Assembly (NCBI GenBank): GCA_001769385.1
Contig: MEPB01000026.1
Location: 18,392-82,391, forward strand
Source: Bacteroidetes bacterium RIFCSPLOWO2_12_FULL_35_15
GTDB lineage: Bacteria; Bacteroidota; Bacteroidia; 2-12-FULL-35-15
Length of the DNA stretch: 64,000 nucleotides
Reading direction: 5' to 3'
Position numbers and translations under genes: made by a program. Positions 15,558-25,080 of the stretch are shown in pieces. The first letter of the stretch is position 1; each line of letters starts with the position of its first letter. Under the pieces are notes generated by a model. The model saw only the letters and a list, made by a program, of their open reading frames with translations, was not told the DNA's origin and did no database searches.

Positions 15558-18500
15558 ATGGAAAGAAGAAAATTTATACGTAATGTTTCCCTGGCCGCAA
15601 TGGGGACAATTGTTTTATCTCAATTAGAAGCAAAGGGATTCAGCAAAGCATTTGCATTTTTTGATCCGGTTGATGTAAAAAACCCTCTTGCTGCTTATCC
15701 TAATCGCGATTGGGAAAAAACGTATCGCGACCTGTGGAAACATGAAAGTGAATTTACTTTCCTGTGTGCACCAAACGATACACATAATTGTTTGTTGAAA
15801 GCACATGTAAAAAATGATACAATCGTACGTATTGCACCAAGTTATGGGTTTTCTCATGCTGAAGATCTGCAGGGCAATAAAGCATCCGCCAGATGGGAGC
15901 CCCGATGCTGCCAAAAAGGATTGGCGCTACATAGAAGATTTTATGGCGACAGAAGGGTTAAATCTCCCGTTGCCCGTGAAGGTTTTTTGCTTTGGGTCAA
16001 AGATGGTTTCCCAAGAGAATCAAATGGTAAAGCTCCTGCAAAATATTTTGAAGGAAGAGGGAAAGAACCATTTGTAAAAATTACCTGGGACGAAGCGTCA
16101 GAATTAACAGCTAAAGTATTGCATAATATTGCCAGCACCTATAATGGCAAAAAAGGGCAGCAATTGTTGGAAGAACAAGGGTACGCTAAAGAAATGGTGG
16201 AAGCCACCCATGGAAAAGGCGTACAAGTTTTAAAACACAGAGGCGGAATGGCTGCATTAGGTGTTACCAGAATCTTTGGTATGAATCGGTTTGCAAATTC
16301 ACTTGCCTTGCTTGATGCAAAAATAAGTAAATGCAAACCTGATGAAGCAAAAGGCGCAAGAGCCTGGGATAGTTATGCATGGCATACAGATTTACCTCCG
16401 GGACATGCTATGGTAACCGGTCAGCAAGCAATGGATTACGATTTGGTTTGTGTTGAACATTCCGACAACATAATTGTTTGGGGGATGAACTGGATCACTA
16501 CAAAAATGCCGGATGCACATTGGCTCACTGAAGCCAGAATGAAAGGAGCAAAAGTTACCGTGATTGCTTGTGAATACAGTGCAACTGCAAACAAAGCAGA
16601 TAATGTACTTATTGTTCGCCCAGGTGTAACACCTGCTTTAGCATTAGGTTTTACACATGTCATCATCAATGAAAATTTATTTGATGCTGAATACGTGAAA
16701 AAATTCACGGATATGCCATTCCTGGTTAGAATGGACAATAACGAGTTTTTAAAACCGACTGAAGTAATAAAAGATTATCAGAATAAAGACATCGTGGATT
16801 ATATCCATGTGATGAAGGCTGACGAAAAACCAACTCCTATGCTTAAACAAGGAGGTACTTATGTTTCTGAAAAAGACAGAAAAGAGTGGGGTGATTTTAT
16901 GGTTTGGGATGAAAAATCAAATGCTGTTACGCCAATTTGCCGTGATGATTATGGTAAAAAGATGAATGAAAAAGGAATTTTCCCTTCCCTGGAAGGAAAG
17001 TTTAAAGTAACATTAACAGATGGAACAGTAGTTGAAGTCAGGACCGTTTTCGATTTAATAAAACAATATGTTAACGAAAACTTCACACCGGAAATCGTTT
17101 CTGAATTAACCTGGGCACCCATTGAAGGAATTAAATCCATTGCAAGGGGTATTGCTAAACATTCCGGAAAAACCTTATTCGCAATGGGGATGGGACCAAA
17201 CCAGATGTTCAACAATGCACTAAAAGACAGAACAGTTCTATTACTTGCATCCTTAACAAAAAACATTGGAAGAGTTGGTGGTAACGTGGGTAGTTTCTCA
17301 GGGAATTATCGTGCTGCGTATTTCAGCGGACTCCCTTCTTACATTCTGGAAAACCCTTTCAATATCCAAATGGAAGAGGGAAAACCTGCCGATGTTAAAA
17401 AATATTTCTCCTACGAATCAGCTCATTTTTTCAATAATAGCGATCGTATGCTTAAAGTGGGTAACAAAGTGCTGACAGGAGATACTCACATGCCAACACC
17501 TACTAAATCTATTATGGTTTCCAATGGTAATTCACTATTGGCAAATAATAAAGGACACTATGAAGCGGTTGTTAATGCCTATCCAAAAGTAGAATTTATT
17601 GGCGTATTTGACTGGTGGTGGACAGGTTCTTGCGAATATGCTGATATTGTTTTTGGTGTTGATTCCTGGGGTGAATTCAAATCACCGGATGCTACCATGT
17701 CGGTAACAAATCCATTCCTGTATATTTACCCTAGAACTCCTTTAGCAAGAATATATGACACCAAAGGTGATTTGGAAGCTATTGCCGGTATTGCAAAAGC
17801 AATGGGGAAACTAATTGATGAACCCAGGTTCACTGACTATTTCAAGTTTATGCATGAAGGAAAACCCGAAGTGTATCTACAACGGGTTTTTGATTTAAGT
17901 CCTGCAACAAAAGGGTACAATGTGTTGGAAACAGAAGCAAAAGCCAAACAAGGTATTCCCGCATTATTGATGTCGAGAACATATCCTAAACACAGCGGTT
18001 ATGAGCAAGTGGCAGAAGAAAAACAATGGTATACAAAAACAGGACGATTAGAATTTTACAGAGATGAAGCAGAATTTTTGGCCGCAGGCGAAAATTTACC
18101 TGTTCACAGAGAGCCTATTGACTCCACTCCTTATGAACCAAACGTAATTGTTTCAAATCCCCACCCATCTATCAAACCTGCATCACCAGAGAGTTATGGT
18201 GTTTCAAGAGATAACATGTCAGGTGATGTTCGCCAGGGAAGAAACGTTGTAAAATCCTGGAGCGATGAGAAATTAACCAAGCATCCATTGAATGCAGCGG
18301 ATAAAAATTATAGATTTGTTTTCCATACTCCAAAATACCGGCACGGAGCACATACCACCCCTGTAGATACCGATATTGTTGCCGTTTGGTTTGGCCCGTT
18401 TGGCGACATGCACAGAGCAGATAAACGTACACCATTCGTTACCGAAATGTATGTGGATATAAACCCGAACGATGCGAAGGCTCTTGGTGTTGAGGATGGC

Positions 18501-19034
18501 GATTATGTACATATAGATGCTGATCCGGAGGATCGTCCTTTCCGGGGATGGCAAGGAAAAAAAGATTCAGATGCATATGAACTATCCCGTTTATTGTGCC
18601 GTGCCAGATATTATCCCGGAACACCAATTGGAGTTCTGAGAATGTGGCACAACGCTTATGGATCTACTTACGGCTCTGTCAAAGCTTCGAAAAATAATCC
18701 AACAGGATTAGCAAAAAATGAAAAGACAGGTTATCAATCTTTATTCAGAACCGGATCACACCAAAGCTGCACAAGAGCTTGGTTAAACCCAACACTCTTG
18801 ACCGATTCTTTGGTGCGAAAAAATCATTTCGGACAAATGATGGGCAAAGGATTTGAACTGGATGTGCATGGAGCAACAGGAGCACCAAGAGAATCATTTG
18901 TGAAAGTAACTTTTGCAGAAAAAGGCGGACTTGACGGAAAAGGATTATGGGAAGGTGCAGAAAAAGGAATACGCCCAACGTACGAAAGTGATGAATTGAA
19001 AAAATTCATGAAAGGCGGATATTATAAAGCATAA
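15558..19034 (+). CDS. nxrA: NxrA/NarG-like type II DMSO reductase family molybdoenzyme, alpha subunit
   Basis: This 1158-residue protein opens with a twin-arginine signal (MERRKFIRNV), so it is folded in the cytoplasm and exported. The N-terminal Fe-S motif reads C70-x3-D74-x3-C78 ('CAPNDTHNC') with C117/C118 downstream; an Asp takes the place of the middle Cys of the NarG H-x3-C-x3-C pattern. 'HTDLPPGHAMVTGQQ' contains Asp278, equivalent to the Mo-ligating Asp of NarG. 'WGMNWITTKMPDAHWLTEAR' is close to what I know of Nitrospira and anammox NxrA. The family interconverts nitrate and nitrite; relatives reduce (per)chlorate or selenate. In this context nitrate reduction is likely, but direction and substrate are not proven by sequence. 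Beta, gamma, chaperone and Moco genes follow. Confidence 0.9.
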   Translation: MERRKFIRNVSLAAMGTIVLSQLEAKGFSKAFAFFDPVDVKNPLAAYPNRDWEKTYRDLWKHESEFTFLCAPNDTHNCLLKAHVKNDTIVRIAPSYGFSHAEDLQGNKASARWEPRCCQKGLALHRRFYGDRRVKSPVAREGFLLWVKDGFPRESNGKAPAKYFEGRGKEPFVKITWDEASELTAKVLHNIASTYNGKKGQQLLEEQGYAKEMVEATHGKGVQVLKHRGGMAALGVTRIFGMNRFANSLALLDAKISKCKPDEAKGARAWDSYAWHTDLPPGHAMVTGQQAMDYDLVCVEHSDNIIVWGMNWITTKMPDAHWLTEARMKGAKVTVIACEYSATANKADNVLIVRPGVTPALALGFTHVIINENLFDAEYVKKFTDMPFLVRMDNNEFLKPTEVIKDYQNKDIVDYIHVMKADEKPTPMLKQGGTYVSEKDRKEWGDFMVWDEKSNAVTPICRDDYGKKMNEKGIFPSLEGKFKVTLTDGTVVEVRTVFDLIKQYVNENFTPEIVSELTWAPIEGIKSIARGIAKHSGKTLFAMGMGPNQMFNNALKDRTVLLLASLTKNIGRVGGNVGSFSGNYRAAYFSGLPSYILENPFNIQMEEGKPADVKKYFSYESAHFFNNSDRMLKVGNKVLTGDTHMPTPTKSIMVSNGNSLLANNKGHYEAVVNAYPKVEFIGVFDWWWTGSCEYADIVFGVDSWGEFKSPDATMSVTNPFLYIYPRTPLARIYDTKGDLEAIAGIAKAMGKLIDEPRFTDYFKFMHEGKPEVYLQRVFDLSPATKGYNVLETEAKAKQGIPALLMSRTYPKHSGYEQVAEEKQWYTKTGRLEFYRDEAEFLAAGENLPVHREPIDSTPYEPNVIVSNPHPSIKPASPESYGVSRDNMSGDVRQGRNVVKSWSDEKLTKHPLNAADKNYRFVFHTPKYRHGAHTTPVDTDIVAVWFGPFGDMHRADKRTPFVTEMYVDINPNDAKALGVEDGDYVHIDADPEDRPFRGWQGKKDSDAYELSRLLCRARYYPGTPIGVLRMWHNAYGSTYGSVKASKNNPTGLAKNEKTGYQSLFRTGSHQSCTRAWLNPTLLTDSLVRKNHFGQMMGKGFELDVHGATGAPRESFVKVTFAEKGGLDGKGLWEGAEKGIRPTYESDELKKFMKGGYYKA

Positions 19035-19090
19035 TATTTAAAAACTTAAGAACGGTAATATATAAAAATATTTAAAAAAATAAGATCATT

Positions 19091-20221
19091 ATGGCAACAG
19101 TAAAAAATTGGCAACTAAAGAAGGATATGAAATATCCCTATGATGAAAGTCGCCCAAACAAACAAATAGCATATGTTTTTGATACCAACAAATGTATTGC
19201 GTGTCAAACATGCACAGTTGCTTGTAAAACTACCTGGACCTCCGGAAAGGGCGAAGAAACAATGTTTTTCAACAATGTGGAAACAAAACCTTATGGAGGC
19301 TATCCATTAAAATGGGATTTGAATACTCTTAAAATGATGGGCGAACAATCCTGGGACAAAGCAACAGGAGCTTATAAAGGCAAAACAATTTTTGATGATA
19401 CAAAAGGAGAAAATGTGAATGGATGGAGACCAGCAGAAAGAGACTATGCATTCCCCAACATGGGTGAAGATGAGTGTTCGGCTAATGTAAACAAAGGTGC
19501 GTTCTTCAGTGGAATTCATGATACCTGGATGTTTTATCTGGCACGCATTTGCAATCATTGCACGTATCCTGGCTGTTTAGCGGCTTGTCCGAGAAAAGCA
19601 ATTTACAAAAGACCCGAAGATGGAATCGTACTGATAGATGAATCTCGCTGCAGAGGATACAAAGAATGTGTCAAAGCTTGCCCGTATAAAAAAACATTTT
19701 TTAATATGGTAACCCGCACTTCTGAAAAGTGTATCGGCTGTTATCCTTTGATCGAACAGGGGGAACAACCACGTTGTGTTCAAACATGCATCGGAAAAAT
19801 AAGGATGCAAGGCTTTTTGAGCAAACCGGGAGAAGCAAAAGCAGACAACCCGATCGACCAAATTGTTCACATCAAAAAAATTGCCTTACCACTGTATCCT
19901 CAATATGGTACAGAACCAAATGTATATTACATTCCGCCAATTCATGTGCCAACAGATTTCTTGCACCAGATGTTTGGTCCCGGAGTTGACAAAGCAGTTG
20001 AGATGTATAAAAATCTTAAAAATGATCCGGATCTGCTTGCTGCATTTCTATTGTTCGGCAATACACCAAAAACAATTCATCATTATAAAAGAGAAGGTGA
20101 TTTCACCGTAGGATATAATGAAGCCGGAGAAGTGCTTACAAAAGTTCCAATGACTGAACCTGTTTATGTAAGACCTTATGATGATAAGGACCATGGAACA
20201 TTCAGACATAATACTCCCTAG
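19091..20221 (+). CDS. nxrB: NxrB/NarH-like Fe-S beta subunit
   Basis: The 376-residue electron-transfer subunit carries four cysteine groups: C35/C38/C41/C45, C154/C157/C162/C166, C187/C193/C197, and C214/C217/C229/C233. In the third, Tyr190 ('CRGYKEC') stands where NarH has the Trp that makes a [3Fe-4S] cluster, so three [4Fe-4S] and one [3Fe-4S] are expected. There is no signal peptide; it should hitch-hike with the Tat-bearing alpha subunit. It carries electrons between the alpha-subunit cluster and the gamma haem. It starts 56 bp after the alpha subunit. Confidence 0.92.
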   Translation: MATVKNWQLKKDMKYPYDESRPNKQIAYVFDTNKCIACQTCTVACKTTWTSGKGEETMFFNNVETKPYGGYPLKWDLNTLKMMGEQSWDKATGAYKGKTIFDDTKGENVNGWRPAERDYAFPNMGEDECSANVNKGAFFSGIHDTWMFYLARICNHCTYPGCLAACPRKAIYKRPEDGIVLIDESRCRGYKECVKACPYKKTFFNMVTRTSEKCIGCYPLIEQGEQPRCVQTCIGKIRMQGFLSKPGEAKADNPIDQIVHIKKIALPLYPQYGTEPNVYYIPPIHVPTDFLHQMFGPGVDKAVEMYKNLKNDPDLLAAFLLFGNTPKTIHHYKREGDFTVGYNEAGEVLTKVPMTEPVYVRPYDDKDHGTFRHNTP

Positions 20222-20270
20222 GAAATAAAAATTAATTAAAAAAAATTGATACTTATTTAAAAAAATAAAA

Positions 20271-21158
20271 ATGAAGAAAACAATTTTTATTGCTGCAATA
20301 TCAGCACTTTCAGTGAGTTTGACAAGCGCACAGCCTGTTGCAATTATAATAAAATCAGAGAAGGTGACCGGCATCCCATTGCGTGAAGTAAATAACGCCA
20401 CATGGAACACAGCAACAGCATTTACTATTCCCGTGTTTCCACAAAACATTACTACTCCAATGTTAACTGCTCCCTCAGTAAAAAATTTAAAAGTAAAATC
20501 CATAAATGATGGAACTACTGTAGCTTTTTTATTGGAGTGGACCGATTCAACAAAAGATATTATTGTTGATGCAGATAAGTTCTGTGATCAGGTAGCAATT
20601 CAATTACCGATGCATCCTGATACTCTTCCGATTTTTATGATGGGTAATAAAAAAGGGCGCGTACATATTATTCACTGGAAAGGAATATGGCAAAATGATA
20701 TTGAAAACGGATTCCGCGATGTGAAAGATGCGTATCCGAATTACTGGGCAGATATTTATCCGATGGCCGAAAAACAAGGTGATGGAACCAATGGAAAATT
20801 TGCGAAAGATATTTCGGCACTTGATTATTCAAAAGGTAAAGGGAAAAATTTTATGCCTGCTTCTTATGCCGGAAACCCCATGTCGATCTTTGACAGAAAA
20901 GAACCATCAGAAGAATGTATGGCAGAAGGGTTTGGAACACTCACTACACAAACTAATCAAAATGCAACGGCATGGGGCGTTTGGGAAAATAATACCTGGA
21001 AAGTAATTTTTACCCGCCCGCTTGTTTCCAGCGACAAAGATGATGCCCCATTAACAGCTCCAACAAAAATTGCCTTCGCAATATGGAACGGACATTTTGA
21101 TAATATAAGCGGAAAAAAACATTACACTCAATGGATTGATTTTATCACTCAAAAATAA
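20271..21158 (+). CDS. nxrC: NxrC/EbdC-like haem b-binding gamma subunit
   Basis: A 295-residue protein with a Sec signal peptide (cleavage after 'LTSA', residue 20) and the ethylbenzene-dehydrogenase-type haem-binding fold (PF09459-like). Candidate axial ligands are a Met at 123/124 ('FMMGN') and a Lys at 282/283 ('GKKHYTQWIDF'), by analogy with Met and Lys of EbdC. It should bind one b-type haem and be the exit or entry point for electrons on the periplasmic complex. It follows the beta subunit by 49 bp. No CxxCH is present, so haem is non-covalent. A second protein of this fold is encoded at 60437-61714. Confidence 0.85.
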   Translation: MKKTIFIAAISALSVSLTSAQPVAIIIKSEKVTGIPLREVNNATWNTATAFTIPVFPQNITTPMLTAPSVKNLKVKSINDGTTVAFLLEWTDSTKDIIVDADKFCDQVAIQLPMHPDTLPIFMMGNKKGRVHIIHWKGIWQNDIENGFRDVKDAYPNYWADIYPMAEKQGDGTNGKFAKDISALDYSKGKGKNFMPASYAGNPMSIFDRKEPSEECMAEGFGTLTTQTNQNATAWGVWENNTWKVIFTRPLVSSDKDDAPLTAPTKIAFAIWNGHFDNISGKKHYTQWIDFITQK

Positions 21159-21164
21159 AAAAAA

Positions 21165-21734
21165 ATGAAAACTGTAATTGACAACAATTTAGTAAAAGCC
21201 GATTTGTTCAAAATACTGAGCATGGGCTTTTCTTACCCAAATCAGGAAAAATGTGATGATATGGAGTCTATCATTTTTGATCTGTTAAAAGATGCTGATC
21301 TGGATTTAGAAATTCAGGAGCAACTAAAATCCATTCAAAAAAATATTGATTACAAAGAAATTCTAAGAGAATATTCCAGAATATTTTTAAAAGGAACAAT
21401 CCCGACAACGGAAACCGCGGTTTGTGCAAAAATGAACTGTGTTGCTGATGTAGCAGGATTTTACAAGGCATTTGGCATGAATGCGAAAAGCGGTGATAGT
21501 CCCGACACGATAATCTATCAATTGGAATTTGCTTCCTTGCTCCTGGTAAAAATGGCTCTGGCTAAAGATGAAGAACACTCTTTTATTGTTCATGATGCCT
21601 ACCAAAAATTCATGAATGATCATCTAAAAGAGTTTGCTGAAAAATTTCAGGAAAAATTACAAAGCGCTGGCCCGATTGAATTTTACAATGGACTATCGAA
21701 TTTATTAATTTCAATCACTAAAAAACAAAACTAA
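21165..21734 (+). CDS. TorD/NarJ-type molybdoenzyme chaperone
   Basis: The 189-residue, all-alpha acidic protein has the length and hydrophobic pattern of the DMSO reductase assembly chaperone family: '[15 protein letters not shown]' at the start, '[18 protein letters not shown]' (about residues 65-83, the family's Y-x-x-x-F...P-x-E motif), and '[21 protein letters not shown]'. It should bind the alpha subunit, help Moco insertion and delay Tat export until folding is complete. It starts 6 bp after the gamma subunit and is followed 1 bp later by tatA. Confidence 0.85.
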   Translation: MKTVIDNNLVKADLFKILSMGFSYPNQEKCDDMESIIFDLLKDADLDLEIQEQLKSIQKNIDYKEILREYSRIFLKGTIPTTETAVCAKMNCVADVAGFYKAFGMNAKSGDSPDTIIYQLEFASLLLVKMALAKDEEHSFIVHDAYQKFMNDHLKEFAEKFQEKLQSAGPIEFYNGLSNLLISITKKQN

Positions 21735-21735
21735 A

Positions 21736-21939
21736 ATGAATACTTTAATAACGATAATCGGAATTTTTGGCCTTGGTGGCAGTGAACTGGTAATTATTGG
21801 AATTATCATACTCTTACTTTTTGGAGGAAAAAAAATCCCACAACTTATGAAAGGCTTAGGACAAGGCATTAATGAATTTAAAAAAAGTTCGAAAGGCGAA
21901 ACGCTTGAAGTAAACAACGATCTACAAAAAAAAGATTAA
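21736..21939 (+). CDS. tatA: twin-arginine translocase subunit TatA
   Basis: At 67 residues it has the TatA/E layout: short periplasmic N-terminus, one membrane helix ('[18 protein letters not shown]') with the 'FGGKKIP' hinge, an amphipathic helix ('[17 protein letters not shown]') and a charged tail. TatA oligomers form the export pore for folded proteins. Its place directly behind the chaperone, inside the operon of a Tat substrate, implies a dedicated or dosage-matched copy. It ends 3 bp before moaA. Confidence 0.93.
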   Translation: MNTLITIIGIFGLGGSELVIIGIIILLLFGGKKIPQLMKGLGQGINEFKKSSKGETLEVNNDLQKKD

Positions 21940-21942
21940 ATA

Positions 21943-22926
21943 ATGCTCCTGGATAATTTCAACCGTGTTCATGATTACCTGCGGATATCTCTTACTGATA
22001 AATGCAATTTACGATGCACCTATTGCAATCCCAATGATTTACCCAAAGGGATTTTTGCAAATGCCCCCCGCATGACTGCGGACGAAATTGATCAGATCGT
22101 TTCTGTTTTTGTGAGATCCGGAGTAAAAAAAATTCGGCTTACCGGTGGAGAACCGCTGGTAAGAAAAGATGCAAAAGAAATTATTCAACGCCTTTCAAAG
22201 TATCCGATTGAACTTGCCATTACTACCAATGGAGTTTATGTTGACGAATTTATTGAAACATTCAAAGAGGCAGGGTTAAGATCAGTGAATGTTAGTTTGG
22301 ATTCCCTGAACAGGGGCAAGTATTTTTCGATAACACAACGCGATGTTTTTGATCGTGTGCAGAACAATATAAATTTATTATTGGCGAACGATTTTCATGT
22401 AAAAGTGAATGTTGTACTGATGAAAAATATAAATGATACCGAAATTCTTGATTTCATTAATTGGACCAAAGAGCTACCGGTACATGTTCGTTTTATTGAG
22501 TTTATGCCTTTTATAGGAAACAAATGGAGTAGTGAAAAAGTAATTACACATCAACAAATACTGGATATTATTTCTTCGAAATATCATTTCATAAAATTAT
22601 TGAACGAAAAAAATGATACTGCCAAAAAATATTTTGTTCCGAAACATCAGGGCTCTTTTGCGATCATAAGTACCATGAGTGATCCTTTTTGCAGTGGTTG
22701 CAATCGAATGCGCCTTACCGCTGATGGTAAAATGTATAATTGCCTTTTCGCAAAAAATGAAACAGATCTGCTCTGTTCATTACGTCAGGGAAAAGATATA
22801 GAACCTCTCATACAAGAATGTGTTAAGGGGAAATCCCTTATGCTTGGCGGAAATAATGAAGAAGAAAACTGGGGGAACCAAACCGGTGAATCGCATGAAA
22901 GAACCATGATAAGCATTGGTGGATAA
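21943..22926 (+). CDS. moaA: GTP 3',8-cyclase MoaA
   Basis: A radical SAM protein of 327 residues. The N-terminal cluster is bound by C21, C25 and C28 ('CNLRCTYCNP') and the C-terminal substrate cluster by C250, C253 and C267 ('CSGCNRMRLTADGKMYNC'). It ends in the Gly-Gly tail needed for activity. It converts GTP to 3',8-cyclo-GTP, the first step of molybdopterin synthesis. It begins 3 bp after tatA, tying cofactor supply to the molybdoenzyme operon. Confidence 0.95.
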   Translation: MLLDNFNRVHDYLRISLTDKCNLRCTYCNPNDLPKGIFANAPRMTADEIDQIVSVFVRSGVKKIRLTGGEPLVRKDAKEIIQRLSKYPIELAITTNGVYVDEFIETFKEAGLRSVNVSLDSLNRGKYFSITQRDVFDRVQNNINLLLANDFHVKVNVVLMKNINDTEILDFINWTKELPVHVRFIEFMPFIGNKWSSEKVITHQQILDIISSKYHFIKLLNEKNDTAKKYFVPKHQGSFAIISTMSDPFCSGCNRMRLTADGKMYNCLFAKNETDLLCSLRQGKDIEPLIQECVKGKSLMLGGNNEEENWGNQTGESHERTMISIGG

Positions 22927-22949
22927 ATTTTTATTAATTTCACATTATC

Positions 22950-24137
22950 ATGTTATCCGTAGAAAAAGCAAAACAAGCAGTTATTGAAAACGTAAGTTTA
23001 TTATCAGTCGAAAACATTCCGATTGAAAAATCTTATGGCTATGTTCTTGCCGAAGATATCTATTCTCCTCTGGCACTCCCTCCATTTAATCAATCTGCAA
23101 TGGATGGTTATGCTTTTATTTTCGATGACCTTAAAAATAAATTGCCACTAAAAATTATTGCTGAAGTGGCTGCAGGAAATCAGTATAAGGAAACATTAAG
23201 ATCAGGTGATGCTATTCGGATATTTACAGGAGCTCCTGTTCCCTTGGGCGCAGACTGTATCGTTATGCAGGAAAAAGTGAGAGTCGAAATAAATCTTTTA
23301 CATATACTTGATACAACCTTAAACCCTTATTCGAACATTCGACTTAAAGGATCGCAAATAGAAAAAGAGGAATTAGCGCTATCAAAAGGCACAAAGGTCA
23401 CAGCCGCTACCATAGGCTTTATTGCGGGCATGGGAATTACTTCCATTCAGGTTGTTCGCAAACCAAAAGTGAATGTAATTGTTACAGGCAGCGAATTGCA
23501 AAAACCGGGAAACCCTCTGAAGGAAGGTCAGATTTTTGAATCTAATTCATATAGTATAAGTGCTGCACTTAACAGCATGGATCTTTCAGCAGACAGAATA
23601 GAATCAGTGGCCGACAATGAAGTTGAAGTAAATGCAATTATTGCAAGATCGATTGAAACATGCGATGTATTAGTATTATCAGGTGGAATTTCCGTTGGTG
23701 ATTATGATTTTGTGGAAAGAGGATTAAAAAACAGTACCGTTGAACCTATTTTTTATAAAGTAAAACAAAAACCCGGCAAGCCATTATTTTTCGGCAAGTA
23801 TAAGAATACAATTGTTTTCGCACTTCCGGGTAATCCGGCAGCAGTATTAAGTTGTTTTTATAATTATGTTTATCCTGCTTTACGAAAAATGCAAGGTTTT
23901 TCCAGCCATTTTCTAAAATCAGTTAAACTTCCAATATCAACAGATTATCCAAAAAAATCAGGCTTATCAAATTTCCTTAATGCAAAAATGGACAAAGACA
24001 AGATACTTCCATTGGAAGGACAAGCTTCCTACATTTTAAGGTCATATGCCATTGCAGATAGTATTATCTACCTTCCGGAAGAAAGCGAAAACTTGAAAGC
24101 AGGCGAACTTGTGGAAGTCTTTTTATTGCCAAAATAA
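22950..24137 (+). CDS. moeA: molybdopterin molybdenumtransferase MoeA
   Basis: The 395-residue protein shows the MoeA pattern: 'PPFNQSAMDGYAF' (about residues 44-56), 'IFTGAPVPLGADCIV' (about 91-105), the MPT-binding 'VLSGGISVGDYDF' (about 241-253), and 'KPGKPLFFG...ALPGNPAA' (about 272-294). It inserts molybdate into adenylylated molybdopterin. It lies 23 bp downstream of moaA. A 120-bp gap follows before mobA, possibly with an internal promoter. Confidence 0.95.
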   Translation: MLSVEKAKQAVIENVSLLSVENIPIEKSYGYVLAEDIYSPLALPPFNQSAMDGYAFIFDDLKNKLPLKIIAEVAAGNQYKETLRSGDAIRIFTGAPVPLGADCIVMQEKVRVEINLLHILDTTLNPYSNIRLKGSQIEKEELALSKGTKVTAATIGFIAGMGITSIQVVRKPKVNVIVTGSELQKPGNPLKEGQIFESNSYSISAALNSMDLSADRIESVADNEVEVNAIIARSIETCDVLVLSGGISVGDYDFVERGLKNSTVEPIFYKVKQKPGKPLFFGKYKNTIVFALPGNPAAVLSCFYNYVYPALRKMQGFSSHFLKSVKLPISTDYPKKSGLSNFLNAKMDKDKILPLEGQASYILRSYAIADSIIYLPEESENLKAGELVEVFLLPK

Positions 24138-24257
24138 ATTTTTTGGCATGACTGATATCATTTTTTTAAAATCCAAACAACACCACCTTTGTTTAGTTAA
24201 TTGGCAAATAAATTTCGATTAATCCATATATTTTAAAGATAAAATAAATTTTTAATA

Positions 24258-24848
24258 ATGAGCCTCAAAAAAAACATAACAGGAGTAATTCTTGCAGGCG
24301 GTAAAAGCTCAAGAATGGGCACCGACAAAGGTATTTTGGAGCTCAATGGAAGGAAAATAATTGAACACATCATACACTCCATTAAACCGGTGGTTGACGA
24401 AATAATTATTATTTCGAATAGTACTAATTATGATTATTTAGGATTGAAAGTTTATAACGATATAATTAAAGAACGGGGCCCGTTGGCAGGAATACATACG
24501 GCATTAACATATACCTCCACTGAAAGAAATTTAATTGTGAGTTGTGATATTCCTTTTATAAACAGTGATCTTTTATCTTATATCGTAAATAATGCAGGAC
24601 GCTGTGAAGTTGCAATACCAATACACAAAGGGAATACGGAGCCTCTTTGCGCAGTTTATTCAAAAAAATGTACCGATCGGTTTGAAGAATTGATTTCTAA
24701 AAATATCTTGAAGATGCATAATGTCTTTCATCATTTTATTACAAAAGAAATTTTCATTTCAGAAAAACAATCATTTTATGATCCAAAGTTATTTGTAAAT
24801 ATTAATACTCCGGAAGAGTTAGATAAGCAAAAGGAGGTAGTGTTATGA
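24258..24848 (+). CDS. mobA: molybdenum cofactor guanylyltransferase MobA
   Basis: A 196-residue nucleotidyltransferase with the glycine-rich 'VILAGGKSSRMGTDKG' (about residues 10-25), 'ERGPLAGIHTAL' and the metal-binding 'VSCDIPFI' (about 96-103). It attaches GMP to Moco, giving the bis-MGD form used by DMSO reductase family enzymes. This matches the need of the NxrA-like protein for bis-MGD. It overlaps moaD by 4 bp (ATGA), indicating translational coupling. Confidence 0.93.
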   Translation: MSLKKNITGVILAGGKSSRMGTDKGILELNGRKIIEHIIHSIKPVVDEIIIISNSTNYDYLGLKVYNDIIKERGPLAGIHTALTYTSTERNLIVSCDIPFINSDLLSYIVNNAGRCEVAIPIHKGNTEPLCAVYSKKCTDRFEELISKNILKMHNVFHHFITKEIFISEKQSFYDPKLFVNINTPEELDKQKEVVL

Positions 24849-25078
24849 ACATAAACGTACTATTATTTGGTTCCCTGGCGGAAGCAACAGGGAAAAGTCA
24901 ACTGGAAATAAATAATGTTCTAGATACAGAAACATTGAGATCGAAATTACTAAGAGAGTTTCCGAAATTAGAAAAATATAAATTTGTAATTGCTGTTTGC
25001 AAACATGTTGTAAAATCAAACACCATACTTCATGAAGGCGACACCGTTGCCTTGCTACCACCATTTGCAGGAGGCTAA
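24845..25078 (+). CDS. moaD: molybdopterin synthase sulfur carrier subunit MoaD
   Basis: A 77-residue ubiquitin-fold protein ending in the required Gly-Gly ('PPFAGG'), with 'VLLFGSLAEATG' at the N-terminus. The C-terminal glycine is adenylated by MoeB and turned into a thiocarboxylate that supplies sulfur for molybdopterin. It overlaps mobA and is followed by the moeB-like gene after 2 bp. Confidence 0.93.
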   Translation: MNINVLLFGSLAEATGKSQLEINNVLDTETLRSKLLREFPKLEKYKFVIAVCKHVVKSNTILHEGDTVALLPPFAGG

Positions 25079-25080
25079 GA

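Noticed and set aside
15624-19009. Many open frames antisense to the alpha subunit gene
   Set aside because: They lie wholly inside a strongly supported 1158-residue gene, have no starts with supporting signals and no family resemblance.
15558-21158. Nitrifier-type nitrite oxidation as the role of the Nxr-like enzyme
   Set aside because: Anaerobic regulators, HemN and NO-repair genes, and the Bacteroidota background, make anaerobic nitrate reduction more likely; direction is still unproven.
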